64,000 nucleotides of DNA. Source: Anaerocolumna sedimenticola. Its GTDB lineage: Bacteria > Bacillota > Clostridia > Lachnospirales > Lachnospiraceae. Every line of letters begins with the position of its first letter. Position 1 is the stretch's first letter. Both the position numbers and the translations under genes were made by a program. The DNA is taken from positions 1,453,001 to 1,517,000 of the forward strand of contig NZ_CP048000.1 in the NCBI RefSeq assembly GCF_009931695.1, written 5' to 3'. Under the pieces are notes generated by a model. It saw nothing but the letters and a program-made list of their open reading frames with translations, was not told the origin of the DNA and searched no databases. Positions 37,785 to 46,314 of the stretch are shown here, piece by piece.

Positions 37785-38576
37785 ATGGAGAAAAAGTATA
37801 ATTATGACGATTTTATGAATATCATCAGACAATTGCGGGGTGAAAACGGATGCCCCTGGGACAGGGAACAGACTCATGAAAGTTTAAGAAACTGCTTGAT
37901 TGAAGAAGCCTATGAAGTCATTGAAGCAATTAATAATAAGGATACGGAAAATTTATGTGAGGAATTAGGGGATATTTTGCTGCAGGTAGCTTTACATACT
38001 GCCATAGCGGAAGAACAAAATGAATTTGGTATGGAAGATGTAATTAACGGAATAAGCAAAAAAATGATCCACAGACATCCTCATGTATTTGGAAATGCGG
38101 ATGAGGCAGCGGGTATGAACGGAATTGATTCCGAAACCGTAATCAGAAATTGGGATGATATTAAGAAAGAAGAAAAGAATCAAAGAAAAGCTTCCGAGGG
38201 AATATTAAGTGTTCCCAAAGCACTTCCAGCTAATATCCGTGCGGAAAAAGTACAGAAAAAAGCAGCCAAAGTCGGATTCGATTTTGAGAACTATAACCAG
38301 GCATTAGAAAAGGTCTACGAAGAGCTTAATGAGCTGAAATTATCAAAAGAAAAGGGGGATGTCAGGGGTATAGAAGAAGAATTTGGCGACTTGATGTTTT
38401 CAGTGGTAAATTTATCAAGGTTTTTAGAACTAAATGCAGAAAATTCCTTGACAAATGCCACTAATAAGTTTATAAATAGATTTGTAGGAATTGAACGTCT
38501 TGCAGAGCTGGAAAGCAAGAGTTTAAGCGAAATGTCCATTGTCGAGCTGGATGCTCTTTGGGGACGTGTGAAATAA
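37785..38576 (+). CDS. mazG: MazG nucleoside triphosphate pyrophosphohydrolase
   Basis: 263 residues with two MazG domains. The N-terminal one carries the metal-binding motif [10 protein letters not shown]...[10 protein letters not shown]; the C-terminal one EELNELK...[14 protein letters not shown]. It hydrolyses NTPs, cleaning the pool and modulating ppGpp. TTAGGAGAAA precedes the ATG. MazG immediately before HU and the S4 protein is a conserved arrangement in clostridia. Confidence 0.93.
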   Translation: MEKKYNYDDFMNIIRQLRGENGCPWDREQTHESLRNCLIEEAYEVIEAINNKDTENLCEELGDILLQVALHTAIAEEQNEFGMEDVINGISKKMIHRHPHVFGNADEAAGMNGIDSETVIRNWDDIKKEEKNQRKASEGILSVPKALPANIRAEKVQKKAAKVGFDFENYNQALEKVYEELNELKLSKEKGDVRGIEEEFGDLMFSVVNLSRFLELNAENSLTNATNKFINRFVGIERLAELESKSLSEMSIVELDALWGRVK

Positions 38577-38631
38577 TCAAAGTGATTATTCGAACAAATA
38601 TAACAAATACTTTAGAGGAGGAGTTTTATCC

Positions 38632-38907
38632 ATGAACAAAGCAGAATTAGTTGCAGCAATTGCAGAAAAAACAGAATTATCCAAGAAAGATTCAGAGAAG
38701 GCTTTAAAAGCTTTTATTGATGTCGTAACAGAAGAATTAACAAAAGGTGAAAAAGTTCAATTAGTTGGATTTGGTACATTTGAAGTATCTGAAAGACCAG
38801 CCAGAACAGGTAGAAATCCTCAGACAAAAGAGGCTATAACTATTGCAGCATCTAAAGCTCCAAAGTTCAAAGCAGGAAAAGCTTTAAAGGACGTTATTAA
38901 CGCATAG
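38632..38907 (+). CDS. hup: HU family DNA-binding protein
   Basis: 91 residues: [28 protein letters not shown], then [22 protein letters not shown], the beta-arm signature of HU. Nucleoid-associated protein that bends DNA. AGGAGGAG upstream of the ATG predicts high expression. A large structured terminator follows. Confidence 0.96.
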   Translation: MNKAELVAAIAEKTELSKKDSEKALKAFIDVVTEELTKGEKVQLVGFGTFEVSERPARTGRNPQTKEAITIAASKAPKFKAGKALKDVINA

Positions 38908-38922
38908 TCAATTAAATTCAAG

Positions 38923-39013
38923 GAGAAGCTGTTATAAAAATCAAATTCCACCTTTACGTGCGGATAAAGCACTTTATTGGCTGAATGTGGTTTTTATAAC
39001 AGCTTCTTTTTTA
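38923..39013 (+). terminator. Large structured terminator after hup
   Basis: Outer 15-16-bp stem (GAAGCTGTTATAAAAA near 38925 with TTTTTATAACAGCTTC near 38993-39008) followed by TTTTTT. The roughly 50-nt interior holds further pairing (CCAC...GTGG and GTGC...GCAC), making it more elaborate than a simple hairpin terminator. Confidence 0.8.
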
Positions 39014-39027
39014 TCCAGTCAAATCTA

Positions 39028-39173
39028 TAGGGCAATTGCGAAACTATTTAGTTGTATATACCACCAATTGATACTTGTTTCTAGCCTCAGTTGCCCGCTG
39101 GGACAGATTTGGCTCTAAAATCGTATTAATTGCATGGCATATAGATACAATATGTGAGTCGCGCAATTACCTA
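39028..39173. repeat. MITE-like foldback repeat, family B, copy 2, with degenerate flanking duplication
   Basis: 146 bp with ends TAGGGCAATTGCGAAACT and GTCGCGCAATTACCTA. The sequence parallels copy 1 over its full length, with scattered substitutions. Flanked by CAGTCAAATCTA (39016-39027) and CAGCTAAATCTA (39174-39185), ten of twelve bases equal, consistent with an aged 11-12-bp target duplication. Confidence 0.8.
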
Positions 39174-39204
39174 CAGCTAAATCTAAATTTATAGGAGAAA
39201 ATTT

Positions 39205-39444
39205 ATGAGATTAGATAAATTTTTAAAAGTTTCCAGATTAATAAAACGCAGAACTGTTGCCAATGAAGCTTGTGATGCAGGCAGGGTACTGGTAAACGGA
39301 AAACCAGCCAAAGCTTCCGCCGCCGTAAAAGTAGATGATATTATTGAAATAGGATTTGGCAGTAAAGCTGTGAAAGTACAGGTTTTAGATGTTCAGGAAA
39401 CCGTACGTAAAGATGATGCAAAAGAATTATACAAGTATCTTTAA
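39205..39444 (+). CDS. rqcP: S4-domain RNA-binding protein RqcP (YabO)
   Basis: 79 residues made almost entirely of an S4 fold: MRLDKFLKVSRLIKRRTVANEACDAGRVLVNGKPAKASAAVKVDDIIEI. RqcP works with RqcH in C-terminal alanine tailing during ribosome quality control in Firmicutes. The location just before yabP and yabQ is the standard context. GGAG lies upstream of the ATG. Older annotations call it hslR-like. Confidence 0.88.
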   Translation: MRLDKFLKVSRLIKRRTVANEACDAGRVLVNGKPAKASAAVKVDDIIEIGFGSKAVKVQVLDVQETVRKDDAKELYKYL

Positions 39445-39524
39445 TAATAGCTATCTTTTGGGCATGAAATTAGAAGTCTTTTAATATATTGAAATGAAAT
39501 GAAGTATATTAGGAGGCTTTTAGT

Positions 39525-39812
39525 ATGGATGAAAAACAACCGATTCAGAAAAACCATAAAGTAAGTTTAAATGCAAGGAGTTCAGCTGCAATTACCGGGG
39601 TAAAAGATGTGTTGTCTTTTGATGCCGGTGAAGTACTCTTAGAAACAGAACAGGGTATACTTATGCTTCGGGGCAATGATCTTCATGTGAATCGCCTTAC
39701 ATTAGAAAAAGGTGAAGTAGATGTTGATGGCAAGATTGATAGTTTGACGTATTCTGATTCAAACAATTATGGAAAGTCCGGGGAATCATTAATTAGCAGA
39801 CTGTTCAAATAA
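39525..39812 (+). CDS. yabP: Sporulation protein YabP
   Basis: 95 residues with the YabP/YqfC beta-rich fold (HKVSLNARSSAAITGVKDVLSFDAGEVLLETEQGILMLRGNDLHVNRLTLEKGEVDVDG). In Bacillus it is made in the mother cell and needed for engulfed forespore development. TTAGGAGG precedes the ATG. It forms an operon with yabQ, 18 bases downstream. Confidence 0.93.
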   Translation: MDEKQPIQKNHKVSLNARSSAAITGVKDVLSFDAGEVLLETEQGILMLRGNDLHVNRLTLEKGEVDVDGKIDSLTYSDSNNYGKSGESLISRLFK

Positions 39813-39830
39813 TCAGGAGGAGAACAGACG

Positions 39831-40331
39831 ATGAACGATGCAATTATGGTTGAACTGCGGTTTTTTGGTACCTCTGTATTATGGGGTATTATTTTGCTGA
39901 TCCTATATGACGTATTGCGTATATTCAGACGTGTAATAATTCACAATGGATTTTTCATTGCATTTGAAGATTTAATTTACTGGGTAGTGTCCAGTTTATT
40001 AATATTTCATATGATGTATCAGCAAAACAACGGTATCATTCGGGGTTTTGCAATCTTAGCCATGCTGATAGGAATGATACTTTATCATTCCGTATTCAGT
40101 GAATTATTTGTTAATACCATATCTACATTATTAAACCAAATCATAAATCTGACCTGGAAGTTATTTGCTCTGATATTAAGACCCTTTCGGTTTATATTCC
40201 GCAAAATAAAAAGATTATTTATGTGGATATTCTCAAAAATCAAAAAATTTATACAGTTTTTGTTTAAATCATTGAAAAAATTAAAAAAATCAAGTAAAAT
40301 AACAGTATCAGATAACGAAAAAGGTGATTAG
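39831..40331 (+). CDS. yabQ: Spore cortex biosynthesis protein YabQ
   Basis: 166 residues: four hydrophobic segments in the first 110 residues (start ELRFFGTSVLWGIILLILYDVLRIFRR), then a strongly basic C-terminal tail rich in Lys and Phe (about 115-160). YabQ is a mother-cell membrane protein required for cortex formation. AGGAGGAG precedes the ATG. The stop is one base before the start of the divIC-like gene. Confidence 0.9.
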   Translation: MNDAIMVELRFFGTSVLWGIILLILYDVLRIFRRVIIHNGFFIAFEDLIYWVVSSLLIFHMMYQQNNGIIRGFAILAMLIGMILYHSVFSELFVNTISTLLNQIINLTWKLFALILRPFRFIFRKIKRLFMWIFSKIKKFIQFLFKSLKKLKKSSKITVSDNEKGD

Positions 40332-40332
40332 T

Positions 40333-40623
40333 TTGAGAAAGAAAAGAAAAGCAAGGCGGACAGGCTTAGGCCTAATTGCCGTTATGGTGCTTTTAGTTTG
40401 CGGTATTGTTTCTTATAACAGGCAGGAATTAGATAAAGCCAATGCAAAATCTACAGCTCGAATTGCGGAATTAAAAGATGATATTGAGCAAGAGAAAGAG
40501 CAAGCGAAAGAAATACAAGAGAAGAAAGCCTATATGCAAACAAAAAAATATATTGAAGAGATGGCTAGGGAAAAACTCGGGCTGGTTTATAAAGATGAAA
40601 TTATTTTTAAAGCCCAAGAGTAA
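40333..40623 (+). CDS. divIC: DivIC/FtsB-type septum formation initiator
   Basis: 96 residues. Short basic cytoplasmic tail, one membrane helix (GLGLIAVMVLLVCGIVSY), then an extracytoplasmic coiled coil (ELDKANAKSTARIAELKDDIEQEKEQAKEIQEKKAYMQ) and a short globular end with EEMAREKLGLVYKDEIIFKA. It acts with FtsL and DivIB in the divisome. The frame is open to a GTG at 40324, but that lies in the ribosome site AAAAGGTGA; the TTG at 40333 is correctly spaced. Confidence 0.87.
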   Translation: MRKKRKARRTGLGLIAVMVLLVCGIVSYNRQELDKANAKSTARIAELKDDIEQEKEQAKEIQEKKAYMQTKKYIEEMAREKLGLVYKDEIIFKAQE

Positions 40624-40683
40624 TACTGGATTTTCTATGATGCTCAAAAATATAAAAAATTTTAAACAACATACATTAATAGG

Positions 40684-40712
40684 TTGACAAGCATGGAAAA
40701 AGCAGTTATAAT
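40684..40712 (+). promoter_or_regulatory. Consensus promoter of tRNA-Met
   Basis: Perfect -35 TTGACA (40684-40689), 17-bp spacer and perfect -10 TATAAT (40707-40712), 16 bases before the tRNA. Confidence 0.9.
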
Positions 40713-40727
40713 GTAGTTCGTCACTTC

Positions 40728-40801
40728 GGCGAAGTAGCTCAGTTGGCTAGAGCACGCGGTTCATACCCGCGGTGTCGGCGGTTCAAATCCGTCCTTCGCT
40801 A
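40728..40801 (+). tRNA. tRNA-Met (CAT), elongator type
   Basis: 74 nt cloverleaf. Acceptor GGCGAAG / CTTCGCT (first pair G-U), D arm with AGCTCAGTTGGCTAGAGC, anticodon loop TTCATAC, T arm GGTTCAAATCC, discriminator A. No encoded CCA. The anticodon stem lacks the three G-C pairs of initiators, and the loop TTCATAC is that of elongator Met. Confidence 0.95.
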
Positions 40802-40833
40802 TTTATTTAAATTAAATATTTATAATACCAGGA

Positions 40834-40884
40834 TCCTGTTAATATTGTTACCTGTAAAGGTAAAGAATATGGCAGGCTTTTTTT
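40834..40884 (+). terminator. Terminator after tRNA-Met
   Basis: Imperfect stem from CCTGTTAATATTGTTACC (40835) to GGTAAAGAATATGGCAGG (ending 40876), followed by CTTTTTTTA. Confidence 0.8.
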
Positions 40885-40885
40885 A

Positions 40886-41080
40886 TTACATAGGTAATTA
40901 CGCCCCATGAGATAAAACCACTTTCGGGTAGGATGGATATGTGCACGCGGATAATATTCTTTGGGCAATTAGCCACTGAAGTGACGGAGTATCGGCGTTA
41001 GAGAATGGCAAGCCAGGATCTTTTCTATAATTTTGAGAAATTCACCCTATAACATAAAAAGATCCGCAGGATGTACGGAT
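40886..41080 (+). other. Structured intergenic element, family R, copy 1
   Basis: Gene-free. Shares ordered blocks with 62608-62745: GGTAAT, GATAAAAC, CGGG, CTTTGGG(C/A)AATT, CACT(G/A)AAG(T/C)GAC. The last block forms a small hairpin in both. It ends with a hairpin AGATCCG / CGGATTCT (about 41059-41085). No family recognised. The remaining stretch to 41555 is AT-rich with nothing I can support. Confidence 0.4.
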
Positions 41081-41557
41081 TCTTATTATTCTTGCTGCCT
41101 CAAGACTCCTGTTATAAAATAAATTTTTGCTTTTTTTATATACTATATTTCCCTTAAAAATGCTTATAATAAATGACAAAAAAATAAAAAACAAACATTA
41201 AAATAATAATGATTCCGTTAAAATAATAATGAGCACATTAAATAAACTCTTCAAAAAACCATATCCTACAACCTCCCGGTACTTATACTATTAATGAAAT
41301 TCGTAAAGACTCTTATAAGAGAATAAATACCATAAATAAAATACCATTGAAAAGAGTAAGTGAAACATTAAAATACCATTTAGAAAAGTAAGAAATAACT
41401 AAGAAATGCGCAAATAGCAACTTCATTTAAACACTTAAGAAAATTATAAAACTGATTCCCGCCCATAGCCGCGTTCAGCCCTCTCTTACCCTAAAGTGAA
41501 ATTCTTAATAAGCCTTAACTCTCTTGATTCGATTCTAACATGCTTTCTTTGAATTTC

Positions 41558-41624
41558 TTGTCAAAAACTTTTTGGAAACCATTTCTGATTTTTGACAAAC
41601 ATTTCAAAAATCAAATTCTATAAT
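41558..41624 (+). promoter_or_regulatory. spoIIE promoter: sigma-A hexamers 21 bp apart with Spo0A-box-like decamers
   Basis: -35 TTGACA (41592-41597) and -10 TATAAT (41619-41624) are both perfect but separated by 21 bp, which is too long for unaided sigma-A. The decamer TTGTCAAAAA (41558-41567) recurs inverted as TTTTTGACAA (41589-41598), overlapping the -35. Each differs from the 0A box TGTCGAA by one base. Bacillus spoIIE and spoIIG promoters have this same over-spaced, Spo0A-activated design. Confidence 0.65.
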
Positions 41625-41689
41625 ACAGGTCTAACGGATACTTCTTGGTTTGCAAAGACGTTTCTATAATAAAAATCCGGTTGAGGAGG

Positions 41690-41860
41690 ACAGTATGGTG
41701 TGAAAAAGAAACTGCCTTGCAGTTTCTTTGGAAATACGATAAGAAAGTCAGAGGGACTTTCTTATCATATTTCTACTGATTTTCATGCAACATTTGCGGC
41801 CAGTCATACGGCTTCTTCTCCTGTTATTTATGACGCCGTAAAGCAGTATCATGTCGGGAG
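41690..41860 (+). other. spoIIE leader with two perfect hairpins and a minimal ATG-GTG-TGA frame
   Basis: GAGGAGG is followed by ATG GTG TGA (41695-41703), a strong ribosome site on a two-codon frame. Then come the hairpins AAAGAAACTGC / GCAGTTTCTTT (about 41706-41730) and GATAAGAAAGTC / GACTTTCTTATC (about 41739-41768). A 61-codon frame from a GTG at 41700 crosses both hairpins and the next element, so I do not call it a gene. Confidence 0.45.
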
Positions 41861-41970
41861 GGTTGAAAGAAAATATAATCAGTGAAAGGATGCCACAATC
41901 AGCTTCTTTCAACCTGTTTTATATGTGGCAATATCGTGGGCACACCCGCGATATGCAAAGTGTGTGTAAA
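41861..41970 (+). ncRNA. Pseudoknot-type leader element, copy 2 (spoIIE), best-formed copy
   Basis: Stem A GGTTGAAAGAA (41861-41871) with TTCTTTCAACC (41904-41914), 11 perfect pairs. Stem B TGCCACA (41891-41897) with TGTGGCA (41924-41930). The order A-B-A'-B' makes an H-type pseudoknot. Directly after is a 10-bp hairpin ATATCGTGGG / CCCGCGATAT, then GCAAAGTGTGTGTAAA and the spoIIE ATG. Conserved block GAAAGGATGCCACA is shared with copies at 32184, 56192 and 57782. Confidence 0.6.
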
Positions 41971-44265
41971 ATGAAAGAATTAAATATGAGGAAGTTTTTA
42001 ATTAATTTAATGGGGATAGTTATGGCACGGGCTGTATTTGCAGGTATGAATCCGATAGCAATCGGTTATTTTGCTGCGGTTTATTTGGAGAGAAAAGGAC
42101 GGCTTACAATTATGTTAACCGTATTATTAGGAATGCTCACTGCTCTACCTGCAGTAGATACTGCAAAATATGTAATTGTAATGATTGTAATTTCCATTAT
42201 AACAGCATTAATGGAATATAATAATAAAAAAGTTTCCGTATTGGTATTAGGCGGGCTTGCCGGCGCAGTTACAGCTGCAATCACGATTGCCGGCGGATTA
42301 ATGTATGAAAATCCCACTTATTATATACTAATTGGTATTGGAGAGGGTATCTCTATTTTTGCCTGCAGCTTTGTCTTTCGAAAAGGTTTGGAACCTTTGA
42401 TGCATGGAGTCAGGGGACAAGTCCTGGACAATGAGCAGATAATCAGTATAGCAGTAATTTTAGCCGTATTTATCTATGGTATGCCGGAATTTACAGCTTT
42501 GGGTTTTTCTTTAACCATGACCATAGCCTTATTCAGTATCCTCTTTACCGGGTATAAGTACGGAGCCGGTTATGGGGCTTTGGCAGGAGCCGCGTGTGGT
42601 GTTATAATGGCCTTAAAAACAGGCCAGCCAAATCAAATCGGACTTATGTGTATGTTGGGTATTGTAGCCGGAACTTTTCGGGAATTGGGACGGTTTGTTA
42701 CGATTGTTTTATATTCGGCAGGAGTCATTATCCTGGGGGAATTATATCAGAATACTCAGATCAGTATGTCGGGATTCGGTGCCTTGGCATCCTGTGCTGT
42801 GCTTTTTCTTCTTTCGCCAAAGACATTAATCTATAAGGTGAATCTTGGTGATGAGGGGGAAAAAGAAGATATTTTTGTGAAACAAAGTATACAAAATGTA
42901 GCGAAAGGTAAACTAAGGGATTTTTCGGAGTCTTTTCACAGTCTGTCCAATACCTTTTCAACGATTTCGGAAAAAAAGACTGCGCTAAGCAAAAAGGATA
43001 AAAGCGATATTTTTGATGAAATATCGGAACACCTGTGCAAGGATTGCAGCAATTGTAATATCTGCTGGAAAAGTTATTTTTACGAGACCTATCAGGGCGC
43101 CTACCACATACTGGATGTTGTGGAGCAAAACGGCACAATCGCATTAAGCGAGGTTCCGGTTGAATTTGCAAACCGGTGCATCTTCCTGGAGAATTTCCTG
43201 GCAGAGACCAAAAGGGTATTTGAAATGGCTAAGTTAAATTTATCCTGGCTTAACCGTATGGCAGAAAGCAGGGAAGCAATTGCCGGACAATTGTCGGAAG
43301 TTGCTAATATTATAGATGATTTTTCCCTGGATCTGTATAAAACGGTTGATACTCCGGAAACCATTAAAAATAAATTAATTTATCATTTGAAAGCAAACCA
43401 TATTGTTGTTAACCGTATTGCTGTTTTTGAAAAAAGAAATAATAAGCAGGAAATATATATGACGGCCCGGACGGAACGGGGACGCTGTATCACTACAAAA
43501 GAAGCGGCCGGCTTAATAAACGACGTATTTGATAAACGGATGCGTCCCTCTGATGGCTGCAAAAAAGTCATAACAAAAGATTATGAAACGTTTGTATTTG
43601 TGGAAGATGCCAATTTTAGCGTATTTACAGGTATGAGCAAGATGACGAAAGAAGGAGGAAGAATATCAGGGGATAATTTTTCTTTTATCTATCCCGATCC
43701 GGGTACATTGGTTTTAACCTTATCCGATGGTATGGGCACGGGAGAGACGGCATGTGAAGAAAGCGAATCCGTAGTTGAGCTGCTGGAACAATTTATTGAA
43801 GCGGGGTTCCGGAAAGAATCTGCCATCAAGCTGATTAATTCCATATTAGTACTGCGTTCGGAGGAACAGACGTTTTCTACCATAGACATGAGTGTAGTTA
43901 ACCTGTATACCGGTATCTGTGATATCATTAAAATCGGTGCCTCCACTACTTTTATAAAACGGGAAGACCGGGTGGAGACCGTTACATCCTCCACTCTGCC
44001 GGTGGGGATATTAAATCAGGTGGACTATGATGTTGTGACCAAGAAACTAGGTAACGGTAATTTTGTCATTATGGTAACAGATGGGGTCATTGATTGTATT
44101 CCTGGTGATGAAAAAGAAAAATTTGTGGGAGAATTTATTAAAGACCTGAAAATGAATAATCCACAGGAAATAGCCAATGCTGTATTAAATCAGGCATTGG
44201 AATTAAACGGATGGGTTCCGAAAGATGATATGACTGTGCTGGTGGCAGGCTTTTGGAGTAAGTAG
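41971..44265 (+). CDS. spoIIE: Stage II sporulation protein E (PP2C phosphatase)
   Basis: 764 residues. N-terminal ten-helix membrane domain (RKFLINLMGIVMARAVFAGMNPIAIGYFAAVYLER...), central regulatory region with Cys-rich CKDCSNCNICW, and a C-terminal PP2C domain (about 565-760) with GDNFSF, LSDGMGTGETA and MVTDGVIDC. It dephosphorylates SpoIIAA to activate sigma-F and helps asymmetric division. Two candidate starts, ATG 41971 and ATG 41986; neither has a strong ribosome site, unlike most genes here. The leader element just upstream may control translation. Confidence 0.95.
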   Translation: MKELNMRKFLINLMGIVMARAVFAGMNPIAIGYFAAVYLERKGRLTIMLTVLLGMLTALPAVDTAKYVIVMIVISIITALMEYNNKKVSVLVLGGLAGAVTAAITIAGGLMYENPTYYILIGIGEGISIFACSFVFRKGLEPLMHGVRGQVLDNEQIISIAVILAVFIYGMPEFTALGFSLTMTIALFSILFTGYKYGAGYGALAGAACGVIMALKTGQPNQIGLMCMLGIVAGTFRELGRFVTIVLYSAGVIILGELYQNTQISMSGFGALASCAVLFLLSPKTLIYKVNLGDEGEKEDIFVKQSIQNVAKGKLRDFSESFHSLSNTFSTISEKKTALSKKDKSDIFDEISEHLCKDCSNCNICWKSYFYETYQGAYHILDVVEQNGTIALSEVPVEFANRCIFLENFLAETKRVFEMAKLNLSWLNRMAESREAIAGQLSEVANIIDDFSLDLYKTVDTPETIKNKLIYHLKANHIVVNRIAVFEKRNNKQEIYMTARTERGRCITTKEAAGLINDVFDKRMRPSDGCKKVITKDYETFVFVEDANFSVFTGMSKMTKEGGRISGDNFSFIYPDPGTLVLTLSDGMGTGETACEESESVVELLEQFIEAGFRKESAIKLINSILVLRSEEQTFSTIDMSVVNLYTGICDIIKIGASTTFIKREDRVETVTSSTLPVGILNQVDYDVVTKKLGNGNFVIMVTDGVIDCIPGDEKEKFVGEFIKDLKMNNPQEIANAVLNQALELNGWVPKDDMTVLVAGFWSK

Positions 44266-44339
44266 CTTGAAATTTGGACAGGTTAGAGTTAAAATGGAAA
44301 AAAATTGTTTTTTACTAAAAAATTGATACGGGAGTCAGA

Positions 44340-45760
44340 ATGTTAAATACAGTCCGTAATTTTATTCAAGAACATAATATGATTGAAGAGGGAGACAGAA
44401 TCGTGGTTGGTGTTTCCGGTGGTGCTGATTCTGTCTGCCTTTTCCATGTACTTCATAATTTATCTCCAATCTATCATCTAACCCTGTTTGTGGTCCATGT
44501 AAATCATGGAATAAGGGGAGAAGAAGCGGATGAAGACGAAGCGTATGTGAAACAGATATGTCTTAATAATAATGTACCATATACCTGTGTGAAAGCAGAT
44601 GTTCCATCTGTTGCTAAAAGCCTTGGATTATCCGAGGAGGAAGCCGGCCGGAAGGTACGGTACGATTCATTTAATGATTGTTTCCTCAAAAATAAGTGTA
44701 ATAAAATTGCAATTGCACATAATAAAAATGATAATGCGGAAACCATTCTTTTCATTTATTCCGGGGAAGCGGAATCAAAGGTCTCACGGGCATACCGGCG
44801 GTAAGAGGGAATATAATCAGACCTTTGTTATGTATGGACAGGGATGAAATAGAACATTATTTAAATGAAAACGGCATTTCTTATCAGACGGACCGGACAA
44901 ATTTAACACAGGATTATACCCGTAATAAAATCAGGCATACTATCATAAGCTTTGCAAAAGAGAAAATTAATCCAAAGGCGATTGAACATATCGTAAGTGC
45001 TTCCGAAAAATTAGCTGAGATTGACGGATACTTGGAGAACAATATTAAAATTGCCTATGAAAAGGCAGTACAATATAAAATAAAACAAGAAGCTTATGAA
45101 ATTAACATAGAGAAACTGAGGCAGGAGGACTTGGTAATTCAAAAAGGTGTAATACGAAAGATTTTTGAACAGCTAGCAGGGCAGTTAAAAGATGTGGAAG
45201 CACTCCATGTCGGCCTCATACTGGAATTATCAGAGAAACCGGTAGGTAAATTATTAAATTTACCCTATTGCATTTTGGCAGTGAGAGGTTATCATACCAT
45301 AACCATGCAACATAATAAACCTTCAGAACGGGTGGAAAATTTCCCGGATGAAAGGCAGGTAAATCAATTCAGGGAGCAAATGGTAAACATCCCGGGTGAT
45401 ACTTTAATACCGGAGACAAATCAAATCCTGCGTACAAAATTAATAAATTATAAAAAAAATATGATAATTCCGAGAAATGGGTGTACGAAATGGTTTGACT
45501 ATGATAAAATAAAAAATACTGTTCTAATCAGAACCAGAAAAGAAGGAGATTATATCCAGATAGATTCTGTTGGAAGCAGAAAGAAAATTAAATCATTATT
45601 TATTGATGAAAAAATTCCAAGAGAGAAAAGAGATCTCCTCCCATTATTAGCTGACGGCTCCCATATCATGTGGGTAGCAGGCGGCAGAATGAGTGAGGCA
45701 TATAAAGTAAGTGAGGAGACAAAAGTAATACTTGAGATAAATTTAGACGGAGGAAAATAA
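44340..45760 (+). CDS. tilS: tRNA(Ile)-lysidine synthase (apparent frameshift at 44749-44752)
   Basis: Modifies C34 of tRNA-Ile(CAU) to lysidine; essential. N-terminal PP-loop ATPase VVGVSGGADSVCLFHVL, then VHVNHGIRGEEADEDE; C-terminal TilS domains with RTRKEGDYIQID and KIKSLFIDEKIPREKRDLLPLL. The frame breaks in TTTT at 44749-44752. Five Ts restore [26 protein letters not shown] and a 473-residue protein of normal size. Since the gene should be essential, a consensus error is the most likely cause. Hpt follows after one base. Confidence 0.9.
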
Positions 45761-45761
45761 G

Positions 45762-46283
45762 ATGGATAATAAAAAAATTAACGTATTAATACCGAAAGAA
45801 GAGGTAGATAAGAAAATTCGTGAGTTAGGAGAACAAATCAGTAAAGAATATGCAGGGAAAGAACTGCATTTGATTTGTGTTTTAAAAGGCGGTGTATTTA
45901 TAACCTGTGAATTAGCTAAAAATATAACGGTACCGGTTTCCCTGGATTTTATGTCAGTATCCAGTTACGGAGATGAAACAGTAAGCTCCGGAAGGGTTAA
46001 AATCATCAAGGATCTGGATGATTCCATAGAAGGAAAAGAAGTACTTATCGTTGAGGATATTATTGATTCCGGTAATACTTTAAGATATTTAATTGATCTG
46101 CTTAACAGCAGAAAACCTAAGAGTATTAAAATCTGTACGCTGCTTGATAAACCGGAAAGAAGAATTACCGATGTGGAAGTGGATTATGTTGGATTCCAGA
46201 TTCCGGATAAATTCGTAGTGGGATACGGACTTGACTATATGCAAAAATACAGGAATTTACCGTTTATCGGTGTAGTAGAATAA
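45762..46283 (+). CDS. hpt: Hypoxanthine phosphoribosyltransferase
   Basis: 173 residues; salvages hypoxanthine and guanine with PRPP. PRPP loop VLIVEDIIDSGNTL, FMSVSSYGDETVSSG and the C-terminal VGYGLDYMQKYRNLPFIG are diagnostic. ATG at 45762 after GGAGG within the end of tilS. The tilS-hpt-ftsH order is conserved across Firmicutes. Confidence 0.95.
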   Translation: MDNKKINVLIPKEEVDKKIRELGEQISKEYAGKELHLICVLKGGVFITCELAKNITVPVSLDFMSVSSYGDETVSSGRVKIIKDLDDSIEGKEVLIVEDIIDSGNTLRYLIDLLNSRKPKSIKICTLLDKPERRITDVEVDYVGFQIPDKFVVGYGLDYMQKYRNLPFIGVVE

Positions 46284-46314
46284 TTGAGTAGAATAATTGA
46301 AAGGAGGTCATCCT

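Noticed and set aside
41700-41885. 61-codon reading frame starting at a GTG upstream of spoIIE
   Set aside because: It runs straight through two perfect hairpins and into stem A of the pseudoknot element, has no family resemblance, and its GTG is not well spaced from the ribosome site, which serves the ATG at 41695.
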